Source of the DNA: a virus
Reading direction: 5' to 3' (one strand)
DNA: 64,000 nucleotides
IMG/VR virus record: IMGVR_UViG_3300037140_000145
Span: 1-64,000 of that record
Notes under the pieces: model-generated
Told to the model about the DNA's origin: nothing
The model's database searches: none
Seen by the model: only the letters and a program-made list of their open reading frames with translations
Program-made: the position numbers and the translations under genes
Shown here: piece by piece, positions 39,493 to 48,972 of the stretch
How positions within the stretch are numbered: the first letter of the stretch is position 1
How the letters are laid out: every line of letters begins with the position of its first letter

Positions 39493-41826
39493 ATGCTGAA
39501 CGTTTGCGCCGAATACAGTGGAGTGGTGATCGATCAGAACGTCGTGACGGCGACGCTCTCTGCTGGTCCCGACTTCCACTACCAAACCTTCCGGCTTCCG
39601 GAAGATTATCGACACGGTACGCGCAGCGACGAGCAGCGCTTTCCTAGCCTTTCTGGGTTTCAACTTCTCGTGGCTATAGCGGCAGGCCAGGAGAAAATCG
39701 CCACGTTGAATTGGACTATCGATGAGTACTTCTTTGGGTCTGGCTGGACCTCGCTAGCCAAAGGCACTGTCGTCGGGGCGCAGGCTGATGGCCAGGTCTG
39801 GATGGATGTCATCCTGGACAAGGAGATTCCCGTAGACGCCAGCATGACCACAGACGTATCACAGCTACGAATCGGCTTTCAGGCGGCGTCCGGAATCGAA
39901 GATGTCTTCTATGCGCACCCCAACCCACTGCCGGGGTTCGTAGAAGGCTTCCAGAGCGACGGGAAGACCCCTCTCAGCCCCTCCGGCTCGTTCTGCTTCC
40001 GACTCCTCGGCCTTACCGCCGACAGCGGCACGGACTTCCTGGGGGACCCTTACCGCTCTGTTGCGGTTCATACCTCAGCACAAGCTCCAGTCGGGGGCAA
40101 CGTCGAGACGGGCTACTGGCTCTCTGCGCCACAGCCATCGAGCTTTGCAGTCACTAGTCACTACTCCGATGTACGCCCGTTCCCGGAGGTTCCCGTGTAC
40201 GGCACGATCAATCGCATCACGAACCCAAGCTTCGAGTATGACATCGTAGGTCAGCCCCCGGCTCTCTGGACAGTCACACCACCGCTAGCTGACCTCACAC
40301 CCGTCGAACCCTTTACTGTCGAAGAAATCAAAGCGGGGGAATTCCGTCAGAAACTTCACGCACGCCTCGCGTTCTCCGACTACGATTCTCTGGCCACTCT
40401 CAACGTCATCAACACGCTCGAAACGCCTCACGGGACGCACTGCCTCGAAGTGAATACACACGAGCATCCGGTCAAACGCTACTTCGAACCCGAAGGAGCC
40501 TACCAGGACGAAATCCAGGTTGGCATGAACAAACCGATTACGTTCTCGATCTGGGCGCGGACCATAGGACCTGGTTTCAAAGTGGCACTCGTCATCGGCG
40601 ATGGCGAAGTTGGTTATGAAGAAGTACGAGTGGAAATCACCAGCGAATGGACGCGATTCTCGGTCACGCTCACACCTGTGGCTTCAGGAACGACCTCTGT
40701 GGGCGTTGTGATCCCTCTTCCGTCCGATCTGCACGATGTAGAAACGCCAGCGCATACGTTCTATCTCGACGGAGCCATGGTCAACAGCGGACTCGTCGCC
40801 GCGAGCTATATCGATGGCGACAGCCCTAGCTCGAAGTGGGAAAATCAGCGCGGTCGCTCTGGCTCCGTCGAAATTCGTGAGCCAGAGGTTGAAGACGATA
40901 CCGTTGTCATCGACTCAGTACTCCTCGATCCGATCACGCCAGGCGTGGCCTTCAATGTCTATTACACGACAGACCTCACCGGCAGCGAGGAAGAAGGAGA
41001 AATGACGGACGAACAGTGGGAGCAGAAGCTATGGATTCACGTCCCGCAGTCCTTTATGACTGCCGTCAAGACGACGTATGTGCTACCAGAACCCATCGTT
41101 GCCAAGTTCGTCAAGATCGAGTTCAGTCAACTTCAAGCTCGACCCTATGATCCGGGCGACTATCAGAAGCCGACACAGTACAAGCTCTTCCCTGACTGGG
41201 TAGCTACCCCATTCCTCGCAGAAATCAGCACGCCAGCCTTCGTGGCCAAGCGCGTAGGCGTAGCATACGACGCACTCAATCTCGCGTACAAACCACTCCT
41301 CGCGGGCCTCCAGCAAGGACCGCTGTCTCCAGAACATCCTGAACCGCCGCCCGCTATCGCCGGACCCGCTGCCAATAAGGTGGACCCCGAAACGCTGGAA
41401 AGGATCAACCTCACGATCAACACTTACCTCCAGCCTCCCGCTGCACGGGCACACCCGCTTACGCTGCTTGGACAGAAAGCTGCTTTCAACGCTCACAATC
41501 AGGAAAACTACCCTGTCGAGGGCACGCCCACATTCGAAGGCAACCCAAGCATCGCCGTATCAGGACTAGACAGGCAGGCGATCATCCTGGATCAGTCAAT
41601 GCCAGTCATGTTCTTCTGGGTTACCTGTCGTCACGAATACAAGGAACTGAGTGCGCTCCTCGAAGACAACCGCGCTTACTTCGCGGGCCTCAACGAGCTA
41701 GCGTTCATCCGCAACACCTACACGCAGGCAAGTGACACATCGCTTTACATCGAGACGGGTGCTGACGATGTAAATACTGACCGCAATGACTTCGTGGTCG
41801 AAGACCTGGATTGGTTCACCTACTAA
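39493..41826 (+). CDS. Tail protein with carbohydrate-binding-like module (777 aa)
   Basis: ATG at 39493; a GTG just before is an alternative. About 240-440 has a CBM4_9-like jelly roll: ITNPSFEYDI, then KPITFSIWARTIGPGFKVAL, WTRFSVTLTPV and FYLDGAMVNSG, the usual order of strands. Flanking regions are beta-rich and resemble the neighbours. Such proteins form fibres or side decorations that touch cell-surface glycans. The next gene starts directly at its stop. Receptor specificity cannot be read from sequence. Confidence 0.7.
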   Translation: MLNVCAEYSGVVIDQNVVTATLSAGPDFHYQTFRLPEDYRHGTRSDEQRFPSLSGFQLLVAIAAGQEKIATLNWTIDEYFFGSGWTSLAKGTVVGAQADGQVWMDVILDKEIPVDASMTTDVSQLRIGFQAASGIEDVFYAHPNPLPGFVEGFQSDGKTPLSPSGSFCFRLLGLTADSGTDFLGDPYRSVAVHTSAQAPVGGNVETGYWLSAPQPSSFAVTSHYSDVRPFPEVPVYGTINRITNPSFEYDIVGQPPALWTVTPPLADLTPVEPFTVEEIKAGEFRQKLHARLAFSDYDSLATLNVINTLETPHGTHCLEVNTHEHPVKRYFEPEGAYQDEIQVGMNKPITFSIWARTIGPGFKVALVIGDGEVGYEEVRVEITSEWTRFSVTLTPVASGTTSVGVVIPLPSDLHDVETPAHTFYLDGAMVNSGLVAASYIDGDSPSSKWENQRGRSGSVEIREPEVEDDTVVIDSVLLDPITPGVAFNVYYTTDLTGSEEEGEMTDEQWEQKLWIHVPQSFMTAVKTTYVLPEPIVAKFVKIEFSQLQARPYDPGDYQKPTQYKLFPDWVATPFLAEISTPAFVAKRVGVAYDALNLAYKPLLAGLQQGPLSPEHPEPPPAIAGPAANKVDPETLERINLTINTYLQPPAARAHPLTLLGQKAAFNAHNQENYPVEGTPTFEGNPSIAVSGLDRQAIILDQSMPVMFFWVTCRHEYKELSALLEDNRAYFAGLNELAFIRNTYTQASDTSLYIETGADDVNTDRNDFVVEDLDWFTY

Positions 41827-44307
41827 ATGACCGAACGCTCTAACATCCCGCTGCACGAGGAGTTCGACCTGGACGCCTGGATCAACTATGACGCTTACGA
41901 CGAAGAAACGCGCCAACATTTCCCCTACCAGAGGCACGTTGACATTCGTACTTTCATGGCCGATTCGAATGAGCGCTGGAGCGAGGGCATCTTTGGGTTC
42001 CAGCCAACCGTTGCCCAGTATCCGGCGCTCAAACTCGACACGACAGAAGAACTGACGTTCTTGGAGTCAGCTACGCCAGACCACCCTCTTGATCTGGAAA
42101 CGGACTTCTCAGATAGCGACTACATCACCTTCTCGTTGCCTGACTTCCCGCTCGCGGGGATCGAAACGAACCAGAGTCGCATCGAACTTACCTCCGATCC
42201 GGAAGGTCATTGTTCCAACGCTTCTGTCACGGCATTGGTTACCTTCAAAGCTAGCCTCGATGCGCTCATCGAAGGCAGTTGCAAATTCCGGGTTTTGCGT
42301 TCTGCATTCCAGCAGAACGCAATCGATCTGTCGAAGATCACCGGCGTTCGTTTCAGGGTCGTGGCCAATGAACCCACTTCACTCATCATCATGGGCCTCA
42401 AGCTCGTTCTTGCCCCGACCGCCAAGCCGGGTTGGGTCGTGAGCACAGTGGACTTCGATAACTGGAACGGTAGACTCCGCAAACCAACGCCGCTCGATGG
42501 CAACGTCTCTAGCGGACCTCTCTTCATCCAGAGCACACTCTGGCGAGCGTCACCATTGCCAGGGATCAACGATCCGACGCCAATCGACACGGAGTTCGGG
42601 GTTGCCTTCAATACGGGGTCAGCGCTGCACGACAACAGCATCACACTCTTCTTCCGCGAGGAGTCGATGATCTTCCAGAACCAGCTAGACCTCATTGGGA
42701 TCACTATGTCTGACCTCGACGGTAAGCCTCAGCCCGATCTAGGTACTGTCGAGTTCCTCCCTCGTACAGTGGGCGAATTCGACAAACGCCCCATGGAACA
42801 GTTTGATCACCTAGAGACGATGGAGGACCTTGAGCGTATCGCGGTTGAAAACCCCGTCGAGCAGAGTTGGGTTTTCTTCACGCTCAAATGGGATGCCGTC
42901 AAAACGAGTATCACCATGGCCAACTCCACAAGTCCTGGCTACGTGTTCCCGAAACTCCCAGAACCGCTCGATAGCAACGCTAACTACCTATTGGTTGCAT
43001 CGCTAGCGGGGTCAACCGCACGCCTTCGCATCTATCGTCTCAACAACGACAAAACGGTTATCCAGGAGCCCATCTTCGATTCAACGGTCATCGATGATGA
43101 CGGCATCTTCCGCAGGCGCAAGGGGCGCGTCGGTTGGCAGGCCACCCTAGGGGATGCGGATGCCTATGTCCAAAATATCAGGCCCCGGAGCGTATGCTTC
43201 GCCGAATACGAGAGTGCCCCGCTGGAGAGCCGCACACCCGTCGATGGCGCGCAACTCTTTGCCAGCTTCACGGGCAACGAAGAACTCTGGGACCAAGGGT
43301 TCAAGCAGTACCCCGCAGAATCCAAAGCGCTGCGACTCACGCGAGACAAAGCTCGTACAACCAGTGGCGAAAGCTTCCGTGTAGACACAGACGGTACAAC
43401 CAACAACGTTGGGCTCGAAACCAACCTCTTCGAAGTCGTTGACTTCTCGCAATTCGAGATTCGTTTCAACCTCTGGTTCGCGGGCGAACCGAGGCAGGTC
43501 GAAAGAGTCGAAACCGTACATGCGCCGACGCTGCCTAGTCCGCACCTGTTTCCGCCGTTCTTCCCAAGCAAAGGGTACACGAGCATCGATGAGGTCATGG
43601 AGAGCAACATCATCGCTAACCTCGTGAGTGACCAGGGCGTTGTCTACAGGCTCGGTATCCCCGAACTCGAAACGAATCAATGGCAGGAGGTCATCTTGCG
43701 CATTCCGGATAACCTGATCCTCCAGACGGGTCGCTATGCCCTTCAGATTCTCCAGCCGACCAAAGTGGCTTCTACTTGGTGGGTCGATAGCGTCTCGATC
43801 TTCGAGCGAGCCGTGCAATGGAGCGCACGATCAGTCGTGGACGATCCATGGAAGAGCAACTATGCTCCCTGGACCGACTTCCGGGAGATCGTAAACGTCA
43901 ATCGCAAGGGTATTCTTCTCTCGCCGCGTGGCAAAGAGCTACAGCTACGCGGTCGAGCGCTGCGGCAGAACGCCACGATCAGAAGTCCAAAGATCATCCC
44001 TCGATACGCACAGCTAGGGCGTCTCGTGTTTCCTGAGGAAAAGCTCACGGGCAAGATTGGGCCGACCGCAAAACTCACCATCAATGGCACGAACCCTAGC
44101 ACCTTCGAATTCATTGATGAATCCACAGACGGTACTGCGTCGATCATCTCACGCGAGTGGCTGTTTGGAGATGGAGCCATCGAGGCAGGAGATAGTACGG
44201 TCGTTGAACACAGGTACACGCAGGAAGGTACCTATCACGCAACTCTCGTCGTGACCGACCGCAATGGTCTACGCAGCGAGTCCACTGAAACGATAGTGGT
44301 AGTCTAA
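41827..44307 (+). CDS. Tail fibre-type protein with C-terminal PKD domain (826 aa)
   Basis: Large beta-rich protein with several jelly-roll-like stretches (for example LEFTDSDY region early, and an LKWDAVK ... YLLVASLAGSTARLRIY segment near 350-410). Residues about 745-826 are a PKD domain: STFEFIDES, REWLFGDGA, TVVEHRYTQEGTYHATLVVT. PKD domains are mostly found in surface proteins that bind sugars or proteins. It abuts the previous gene and overlaps the next by TAATG. Confidence 0.7.
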   Translation: MTERSNIPLHEEFDLDAWINYDAYDEETRQHFPYQRHVDIRTFMADSNERWSEGIFGFQPTVAQYPALKLDTTEELTFLESATPDHPLDLETDFSDSDYITFSLPDFPLAGIETNQSRIELTSDPEGHCSNASVTALVTFKASLDALIEGSCKFRVLRSAFQQNAIDLSKITGVRFRVVANEPTSLIIMGLKLVLAPTAKPGWVVSTVDFDNWNGRLRKPTPLDGNVSSGPLFIQSTLWRASPLPGINDPTPIDTEFGVAFNTGSALHDNSITLFFREESMIFQNQLDLIGITMSDLDGKPQPDLGTVEFLPRTVGEFDKRPMEQFDHLETMEDLERIAVENPVEQSWVFFTLKWDAVKTSITMANSTSPGYVFPKLPEPLDSNANYLLVASLAGSTARLRIYRLNNDKTVIQEPIFDSTVIDDDGIFRRRKGRVGWQATLGDADAYVQNIRPRSVCFAEYESAPLESRTPVDGAQLFASFTGNEELWDQGFKQYPAESKALRLTRDKARTTSGESFRVDTDGTTNNVGLETNLFEVVDFSQFEIRFNLWFAGEPRQVERVETVHAPTLPSPHLFPPFFPSKGYTSIDEVMESNIIANLVSDQGVVYRLGIPELETNQWQEVILRIPDNLILQTGRYALQILQPTKVASTWWVDSVSIFERAVQWSARSVVDDPWKSNYAPWTDFREIVNVNRKGILLSPRGKELQLRGRALRQNATIRSPKIIPRYAQLGRLVFPEEKLTGKIGPTAKLTINGTNPSTFEFIDESTDGTASIISREWLFGDGAIEAGDSTVVEHRYTQEGTYHATLVVTDRNGLRSESTETIVVV

Positions 44308-45101
44308 TGGCCTCCATCATCAACGACCCTCCGTTCCCGCCACTCGATGTTGAGGCCGACTTCTTCTTCAAACAGGATGGGCCGACAGGTTCCGTTACAT
44401 ACGACGGCGACACCTACCCGTACGAACCCCTATATGAAGGTGACACGCGTTACCTGCTCAACACTACGCCCGTGCATCTCCCTGTCGTGTTCGAAGCCGA
44501 GTTCAATCCAGCGCATCCGAAACGTCCTTACGTCCGCACGCCTCCGGGAGTCACGATTCTGGAGTACCACTGGACCTTTGGTGATGGCACTGAAGGCTTT
44601 GGACCGACCGTCACACATACGTTCGAGGTCGTAGACCCGAACATCGAAGTTACTCTCACCGTCATCGACTCGCGTAATCAGCGCTGGTCGGTTGCTCGCC
44701 CAGTCAATCTCGTTTATGAGGCATTTGGATTCGTCTCGCCCTATGTGATCCGGGGAGAAAACACCGAAGAACCGCCGGTCAAAAGCGTGGCAGAAACGTC
44801 CGATGTCGCACTAGCAGATGATGGTCCAGCAACGCCCGAATGGATACATCGTGGAGGCAAACGAGTGCGCGATGTCAATGATGCTGCCCTCACGCATGAT
44901 GCGGCAAGCGGTACGACCCATGCACAGCGTAGGACCGGCGATGTGGCTTTGGCAAGTGACGTGGCGACACGCACGACGCACTTGCACCGGGAAAGCACAG
45001 GAGAGGGGGCCGTAACCGTCGATGCAGCACCGACACGACAGGTACATCGACGGCGCACAGTGGAAGACACCGCCACCACGACAGATGTAGCTAGCCCGTA
45101 A
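44307..45101 (+). CDS. PKD-domain tail protein with short C-terminal repeats (264 aa)
   Basis: About 50-145 is a PKD-like domain with LEYHWTFGDGTEGFGPTVTH and a VTLTVIDSRNQ strand. From about 160 on there are five degenerate units of 20-23 residues with the pattern DxAxxxDxAxxxxxxHxR (DVALADDG, DAALTHDA, DVALASDV, GAVTVDA, DTATTTDV). Repeats like this can form a fibrous tip. It is the last gene of the tail operon and its end overlaps the converging SNF2 gene by 11 bases, leaving no room for a terminator between them. Confidence 0.65.
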   Translation: MASIINDPPFPPLDVEADFFFKQDGPTGSVTYDGDTYPYEPLYEGDTRYLLNTTPVHLPVVFEAEFNPAHPKRPYVRTPPGVTILEYHWTFGDGTEGFGPTVTHTFEVVDPNIEVTLTVIDSRNQRWSVARPVNLVYEAFGFVSPYVIRGENTEEPPVKSVAETSDVALADDGPATPEWIHRGGKRVRDVNDAALTHDAASGTTHAQRRTGDVALASDVATRTTHLHRESTGEGAVTVDAAPTRQVHRRRTVEDTATTTDVASP

Positions 45102-47046
45102 GGATGAACATCAGGTCCTCGCGGGTGAGCTTGGCGGAGATAGCGTCCTCGACTGCATGCCCGTCAAAGAGAACCTTGTGGTAGCCCTTCTTGATCTCGA
45201 TGATTTCTCGCTTGCGCTCCTCGACGCTGTTGGCCATGATGAGATCGTACCACCAGGTTGTCTCTAGCTTAGAATCCACTCGGTCGTTGCGCCCTTGACG
45301 CTGGCGCTTACGGGTCCACGTCCAAGGGAGGTTGTAGTTGACGCCAACGGCAGCCTCAGGTAGGTCGATGGAGTCGCTCCCCTTGTCCGATGAGAGGAAG
45401 ACTCGGATATCCGGATCGCTGCGAAAGGCATCCTTTGCCTCCTGTCGCTGTTTGTCAGTCCCGGTGTACGCGACGTAGGAGATGCCCCACTCATCTAGCT
45501 TGGCCGTCAACGGACCATAGCCGTAGCTTGCCCACGTCATGTACACGAGCACTTTCTCATTGGGATGTTTCTCTGTGAGGATTTCGTGCAGGGTGTCGAA
45601 CTTAGTGTGGTGGTCGTCAGTTGGCGCTCGTTTGAGCGATTCGACAAGACGCAATGCGATCTCGGAGCCTTTGGGTCCATCCAGCCGGGGGAGATCGTCC
45701 TCGTCACCAAGGTCTGCGATGGTCTGAAGGAACTCTTTGCGATGCTCGGCCGACTGACCGATCATAGAGGGCGCATCGCAGAGCATCTGCATGACCTGGA
45801 TCATCGCGAGCACATTGAATTCGTCCGACTCAGATTCCTCTTCGAGTATTTTCACTGCGTTGCTAGCAAGCATGTCGTAGACCGCACGGTCGCGCATATC
45901 CCAGTCGATGATCAGCGGGTCTTCCATGACCTCAGGAAATAGCTTTGCTACCTCGGGGTCATCCCGACTCACGCGATGGGTCATGTGCTCGATCTGTCCC
46001 TCCAGACGATCTAGGTGTCGCCAGTGCTCGGGCTTCCTCGAAATTTCATTGCGCCCTGCCACATACTCCTTCTCGAACTTAGTGACCGTACCCAGTAGCC
46101 ACGGCACCATGAGCCGAATGCAGTTGAAGACCCCCGCAGGAGAGTTCTCGATGGGAGTGGCGGTTAGCTCCCACTGACGCATCCATTTGGGTCGTGCTGT
46201 GGGTCGCCCTCTCTTGGGTTGGAAGACCTTCCAGAGACACTTCTGCACGGCCTCGTAGACTTTCGTTGTGCGTTCACTCAGGCGTGTCGGCATCTCATCC
46301 CAGAAGACGAGACAGTCACGCCCTCCCATGAGCCACTTGAACATCTCGTCATCGTCTCGGAATTTCTCGTAGTTGGTGATCATGATCGGTGATCGTTTCT
46401 CCGCGAGAGCATCAGAGATAGCCGCATACACGGGGTCACGCTTTTTGGGCGGACCCTCGACCACGAACGACTCGAACCCGGCAAGCGCCTTGATCTTACG
46501 TTGCATGTCGATCTTGTTGTTCTTCTTTACGACGATGAGAGCGAGGTCATATGGGTGTCCCCATTCCTCATGCCACTTCAAGGCCGCTGCGATGAATGCC
46601 GTCTTCCCGGTACCCGTATCCCAGACCACAAGTCCCGCCTGAAGGTCTTCGTCACGTATGAGCTTGTTGAACCCTTCCGTCTGCCACGAAAACATCCCGT
46701 TGACTGTGTTCTCAAGGGAGGAATTGAGAGAGAATGGTGGAGGGTCTTTCAGACTCTCGTATGCTTCCAAGATAGCCTCGGGTGGGTCCTCGAAGACGAT
46801 GACGTAACCCGTCTCATCTGCGAACGACAGGAATTCGTCCAGCTTGGCTGGAGACACCGTGCGATAGTGCCCGATGATGTCCTCGAAATCGAAGAAGAAG
46901 TCGGGCCAGAGCGCCGTGACCTGCCAGCGACCTTTGAACTCGTCGCTCGTGCTCAGGAAGAGATACTGAGCTTGCTCGTCACGAGACAAGCTCTCGATCT
47001 TGTCCAAGAGTGGGGTTGTAAGAAGCTGATATCGGGTTCTCTTCAT
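45091..47046 (-). CDS. SNF2-type DEAD/H helicase (ATP-dependent DNA translocase)
   Basis: 651 residues. Walker A DTGTGKT near 145, DExx box WDEMP near 250, motif III TATPIEN near 295, and a C-terminal helicase domain ending in motif VI RQRQGRNDR near 585. Layout agrees with SNF2/SWI2 translocases, which remodel protein-DNA complexes or drive replication fork and recombination steps. About 120 unique residues precede the helicase. TGGTATACT (47071-47063) lies upstream as a likely -10. It overlaps the small zinc ORF upstream. Confidence 0.9.
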   Translation of the reverse strand: MKRTRYQLLTTPLLDKIESLSRDEQAQYLFLSTSDEFKGRWQVTALWPDFFFDFEDIIGHYRTVSPAKLDEFLSFADETGYVIVFEDPPEAILEAYESLKDPPPFSLNSSLENTVNGMFSWQTEGFNKLIRDEDLQAGLVVWDTGTGKTAFIAAALKWHEEWGHPYDLALIVVKKNNKIDMQRKIKALAGFESFVVEGPPKKRDPVYAAISDALAEKRSPIMITNYEKFRDDDEMFKWLMGGRDCLVFWDEMPTRLSERTTKVYEAVQKCLWKVFQPKRGRPTARPKWMRQWELTATPIENSPAGVFNCIRLMVPWLLGTVTKFEKEYVAGRNEISRKPEHWRHLDRLEGQIEHMTHRVSRDDPEVAKLFPEVMEDPLIIDWDMRDRAVYDMLASNAVKILEEESESDEFNVLAMIQVMQMLCDAPSMIGQSAEHRKEFLQTIADLGDEDDLPRLDGPKGSEIALRLVESLKRAPTDDHHTKFDTLHEILTEKHPNEKVLVYMTWASYGYGPLTAKLDEWGISYVAYTGTDKQRQEAKDAFRSDPDIRVFLSSDKGSDSIDLPEAAVGVNYNLPWTWTRKRQRQGRNDRVDSKLETTWWYDLIMANSVEERKREIIEIKKGYHKVLFDGHAVEDAISAKLTREDLMFILTG

Positions 47047-47191
47047 CGGGGTCCCTTAGCCCAGTATACCAGTACCCCGTTATGCTACTGGGGATATATG
47101 GGCATGTCTTGACCGGTACGCCGCCGAACGTGGTCGTTTTGATCTCGTGCCACGTTCCGCAGTGCTCGCACTTGTTGAATTCAGTCTCCAT
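46979..47191 (-). CDS. Small zinc-ribbon protein (70 aa)
   Basis: Starts METEFNKCEHCGTWHEIKT; CEHC and a further CPYI give an incomplete zinc site. The alternative start at 47197 would be TTG. The 3' end overlaps the helicase start by 68 bases in another frame. GAGGGGA lies about ten bases upstream. Family unknown. Confidence 0.5.
   Translation of the reverse strand: METEFNKCEHCGTWHEIKTTTFGGVPVKTCPYIPSSITGYWYTGLRDPDEENPISASYNPTLGQDRELVS
47063..47071 (-). promoter_or_regulatory. Extended -10 upstream of the helicase gene
   Basis: TGGTATACT on the minus strand, 16 bases before the helicase ATG at 47046, inside the small zinc ORF. Predicted leader about ten bases. Confidence 0.45.
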
Positions 47192-47936
47192 CGACAACCG
47201 TCCCCTCGATTAGCTCGGGCAGAGGCTTCTCCAGGATACCCTCCATGGCGTACTGTACGTCGTCTTGTTTGCGTATGCGTTCGGCTTCGAGGACGATCTT
47301 CTGGATGGTGTGTTGGTCGCACACGACCTGTACAGAGCGCACGAATGTACGCAGCGCGATCTCGTTCTCCTCGGCCTTGACGTTGGCCGTGTTCTCATTG
47401 AGATCGTGGAGGAGCTTGATGATCTGAATGAGGTCCTTGGGTTCAACCGTCGTGACGCCCTTGATAACATCATCGAATGCTTTGCGTGCCAGGACTTTGA
47501 GCATGCCTCGGTCGGTGAGCGCACCTTGCACTCCCTCCTCGACATTCTGTTGCAGCGCCCTGGCCTCGGCCTCAAGCTCTCCTCGGATCACCATGCGCTC
47601 CACATCCATGTGGTGCTGATAGTGATTGGCTATCGAGCGCCGGTCGATGCCTTTACCGTCCTCGTCAGGGGGTACGCGGTCGGCTATCGATTTGTACGAG
47701 TGCCCTTTGATGAGGGCGATCTCGATCCATTCGCGGTGTTCGCTCTGGCAGACGCTACACCGTGGCGATGTGATGGTTTCGGGAGCGATTTCGTTTTCAC
47801 GCCGCTCTAGTGCAGCGCGGTCGCTCTGCTCCCACTTCTTCTTGAGATCAGCGCCGGAACGTTTCTCAAGTACGTTCCGGCGCTTCGCTCGCTCGTCGTC
47901 AGAGACGCCGAGTTCTTGTGCCTCGACGTTATCCAT
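47181..47936 (-). CDS. HTH-containing protein, possible small terminase (251 aa)
   Basis: N-terminal charged helices, a CxxC zinc-like pair (CSVCQSEHREWIEIALIKGH) and a helix-turn-helix-like segment (SYKSIADRVPPDE ... RRSIANHYQHHM), then long helices to the C-terminus (LKVLARKAFDDVIKG, DLIQIIKLLHDLNENTAN). HTH plus coiled helix is the layout of small terminase subunits, but no large terminase is adjacent here, so the name is tentative; a transcription regulator is just as possible. Confidence 0.5.
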   Translation of the reverse strand: MDNVEAQELGVSDDERAKRRNVLEKRSGADLKKKWEQSDRAALERRENEIAPETITSPRCSVCQSEHREWIEIALIKGHSYKSIADRVPPDEDGKGIDRRSIANHYQHHMDVERMVIRGELEAEARALQQNVEEGVQGALTDRGMLKVLARKAFDDVIKGVTTVEPKDLIQIIKLLHDLNENTANVKAEENEIALRTFVRSVQVVCDQHTIQKIVLEAERIRKQDDVQYAMEGILEKPLPELIEGTVVDGD

Positions 47937-48363
47937 CTATCGCTTCGAGTCGATCTAGGAACGCCTGTGCGTGGCCCGGTCCTGGAGCGACCTTGTAGGT
48001 GATCGTCGGCTTGTCGGGTGCATCAGGATCGCAGGTGATTACGTCCTCGCACTCTCGCCATAGCTGAAGCCACTCGGGTGGCTGTGGGAACCAGTTGGGC
48101 GCGAGCCCGTCCCATGCGCCACTGTGGTCGGCCAATACGGCTGAGAGCAAGCCGAGGGTTTCGATGGTCGTCTTCTCCTCCTTGGCACGTCGCTCCTCGT
48201 CTGCCATGCACATGGCGTTGGCGAACCACCCGATCAAAAAGCCCTCGTCCCATTTCTCATCGGGACCGGCAGGTGAATGTTCGGCGAATGCTTGTGCCCA
48301 TCGAGCGGCGTCAGTGCCACACCATTCAAGTAGCGCTGGACCGTTCATCTCTGTTGTCTTCAT
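47929..48363 (-). CDS. Hypothetical protein (144 aa)
   Basis: The start at 48363 (MKTTEMNGPALLEWCGTDAA) is preceded by GAAGGAGAA, so the longer frame from 48402 is rejected. Trp-rich, mostly helical, overlapping the next gene by 8 bases. An extended -10 (TGCTATACC) lies about 30 bases upstream. No recognised family. Confidence 0.6.
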   Translation of the reverse strand: MKTTEMNGPALLEWCGTDAARWAQAFAEHSPAGPDEKWDEGFLIGWFANAMCMADEERRAKEEKTTIETLGLLSAVLADHSGAWDGLAPNWFPQPPEWLQLWRECEDVITCDPDAPDKPTITYKVAPGPGHAQAFLDRLEAIDG

Positions 48364-48392
48364 CACTTCTCCTTCTATCGTTTGTTGTTGGG

Positions 48393-48401
48393 GGTATAGC
48401 A
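48393..48401 (-). promoter_or_regulatory. Extended -10 for the gene starting at 48363
   Basis: TGCTATACC on the minus strand, giving a leader of about 23 bases that holds a strong ribosome binding site. Differs from the TGCTATACT at 18838-18830 only in the last base. Confidence 0.55.
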
Positions 48402-48408
48402 CATCAGT

Positions 48409-48972
48409 CTAACGATAGTAACTGGCTCCGTTTTTGGCGCGCTGAGTCTTAGTATTGATCTTGCGTCCCTCGGGGTGACTGCGATTGTACATGCCCTGTG
48501 TGGGTCTACCGTGCCTATCCATTGTGAACGCTGGATCGGGTGTGCCTGACTCTGTGTAAATCTCTCGACGTTTGCGATTGTACAAGTGACTCTCAAAGAG
48601 GATCGGATTCGGTCCTCGGATGTCCCGGCGCTGACCCTCTCCGTGGAACCACCTGTGCCCTTTCTCGCACTTCAGTTCGGGGAACTCCAAGTATAGCTGG
48701 TTGCCCTCGTCATCGAGAAGCGGCTCCCCTCCATCGTCGTATTGCGGAACGGACTCGACCTGACCCGTCTCTTCTCCGTAGGGCAGCCAGTCTCCGTCGT
48801 CATCCTTCGCCTTGCACTTGCGGCATAACTCTCGGTTCGAATCCTCGCGAAGGAGTTGGTCGGCAAAGGCAACTAGCTCTTCCGACGTGTACTTCCGGGC
48901 CGGGTCAAAGACGGCATCCTGCTCTTCAGCCTCAAGGATGTCGTAATCCTCGTCCTCGACCTCAGTCGCCAT
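48409..48972 (-). CDS. Hypothetical protein, paralogue of the 12193-12834 product
   Basis: 187 residues from the ATG at 48972 (MATEVEDEDYDILEAEEQD). Very acidic N-terminus, a CRKC ... C zinc-like patch (RELCRKCKAKDDDGD ... LKCEKGHRWFHG), and the shared core RREIYTESGTPDP ... QGMYNRSHPEGR ... GASYY also found in the 213-aa protein. The acidic head is absent from that paralogue. No function known. It overlaps the sigma-like gene upstream by 11 bases. Confidence 0.65.
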   Translation of the reverse strand: MATEVEDEDYDILEAEEQDAVFDPARKYTSEELVAFADQLLREDSNRELCRKCKAKDDDGDWLPYGEETGQVESVPQYDDGGEPLLDDEGNQLYLEFPELKCEKGHRWFHGEGQRRDIRGPNPILFESHLYNRKRREIYTESGTPDPAFTMDRHGRPTQGMYNRSHPEGRKINTKTQRAKNGASYYR

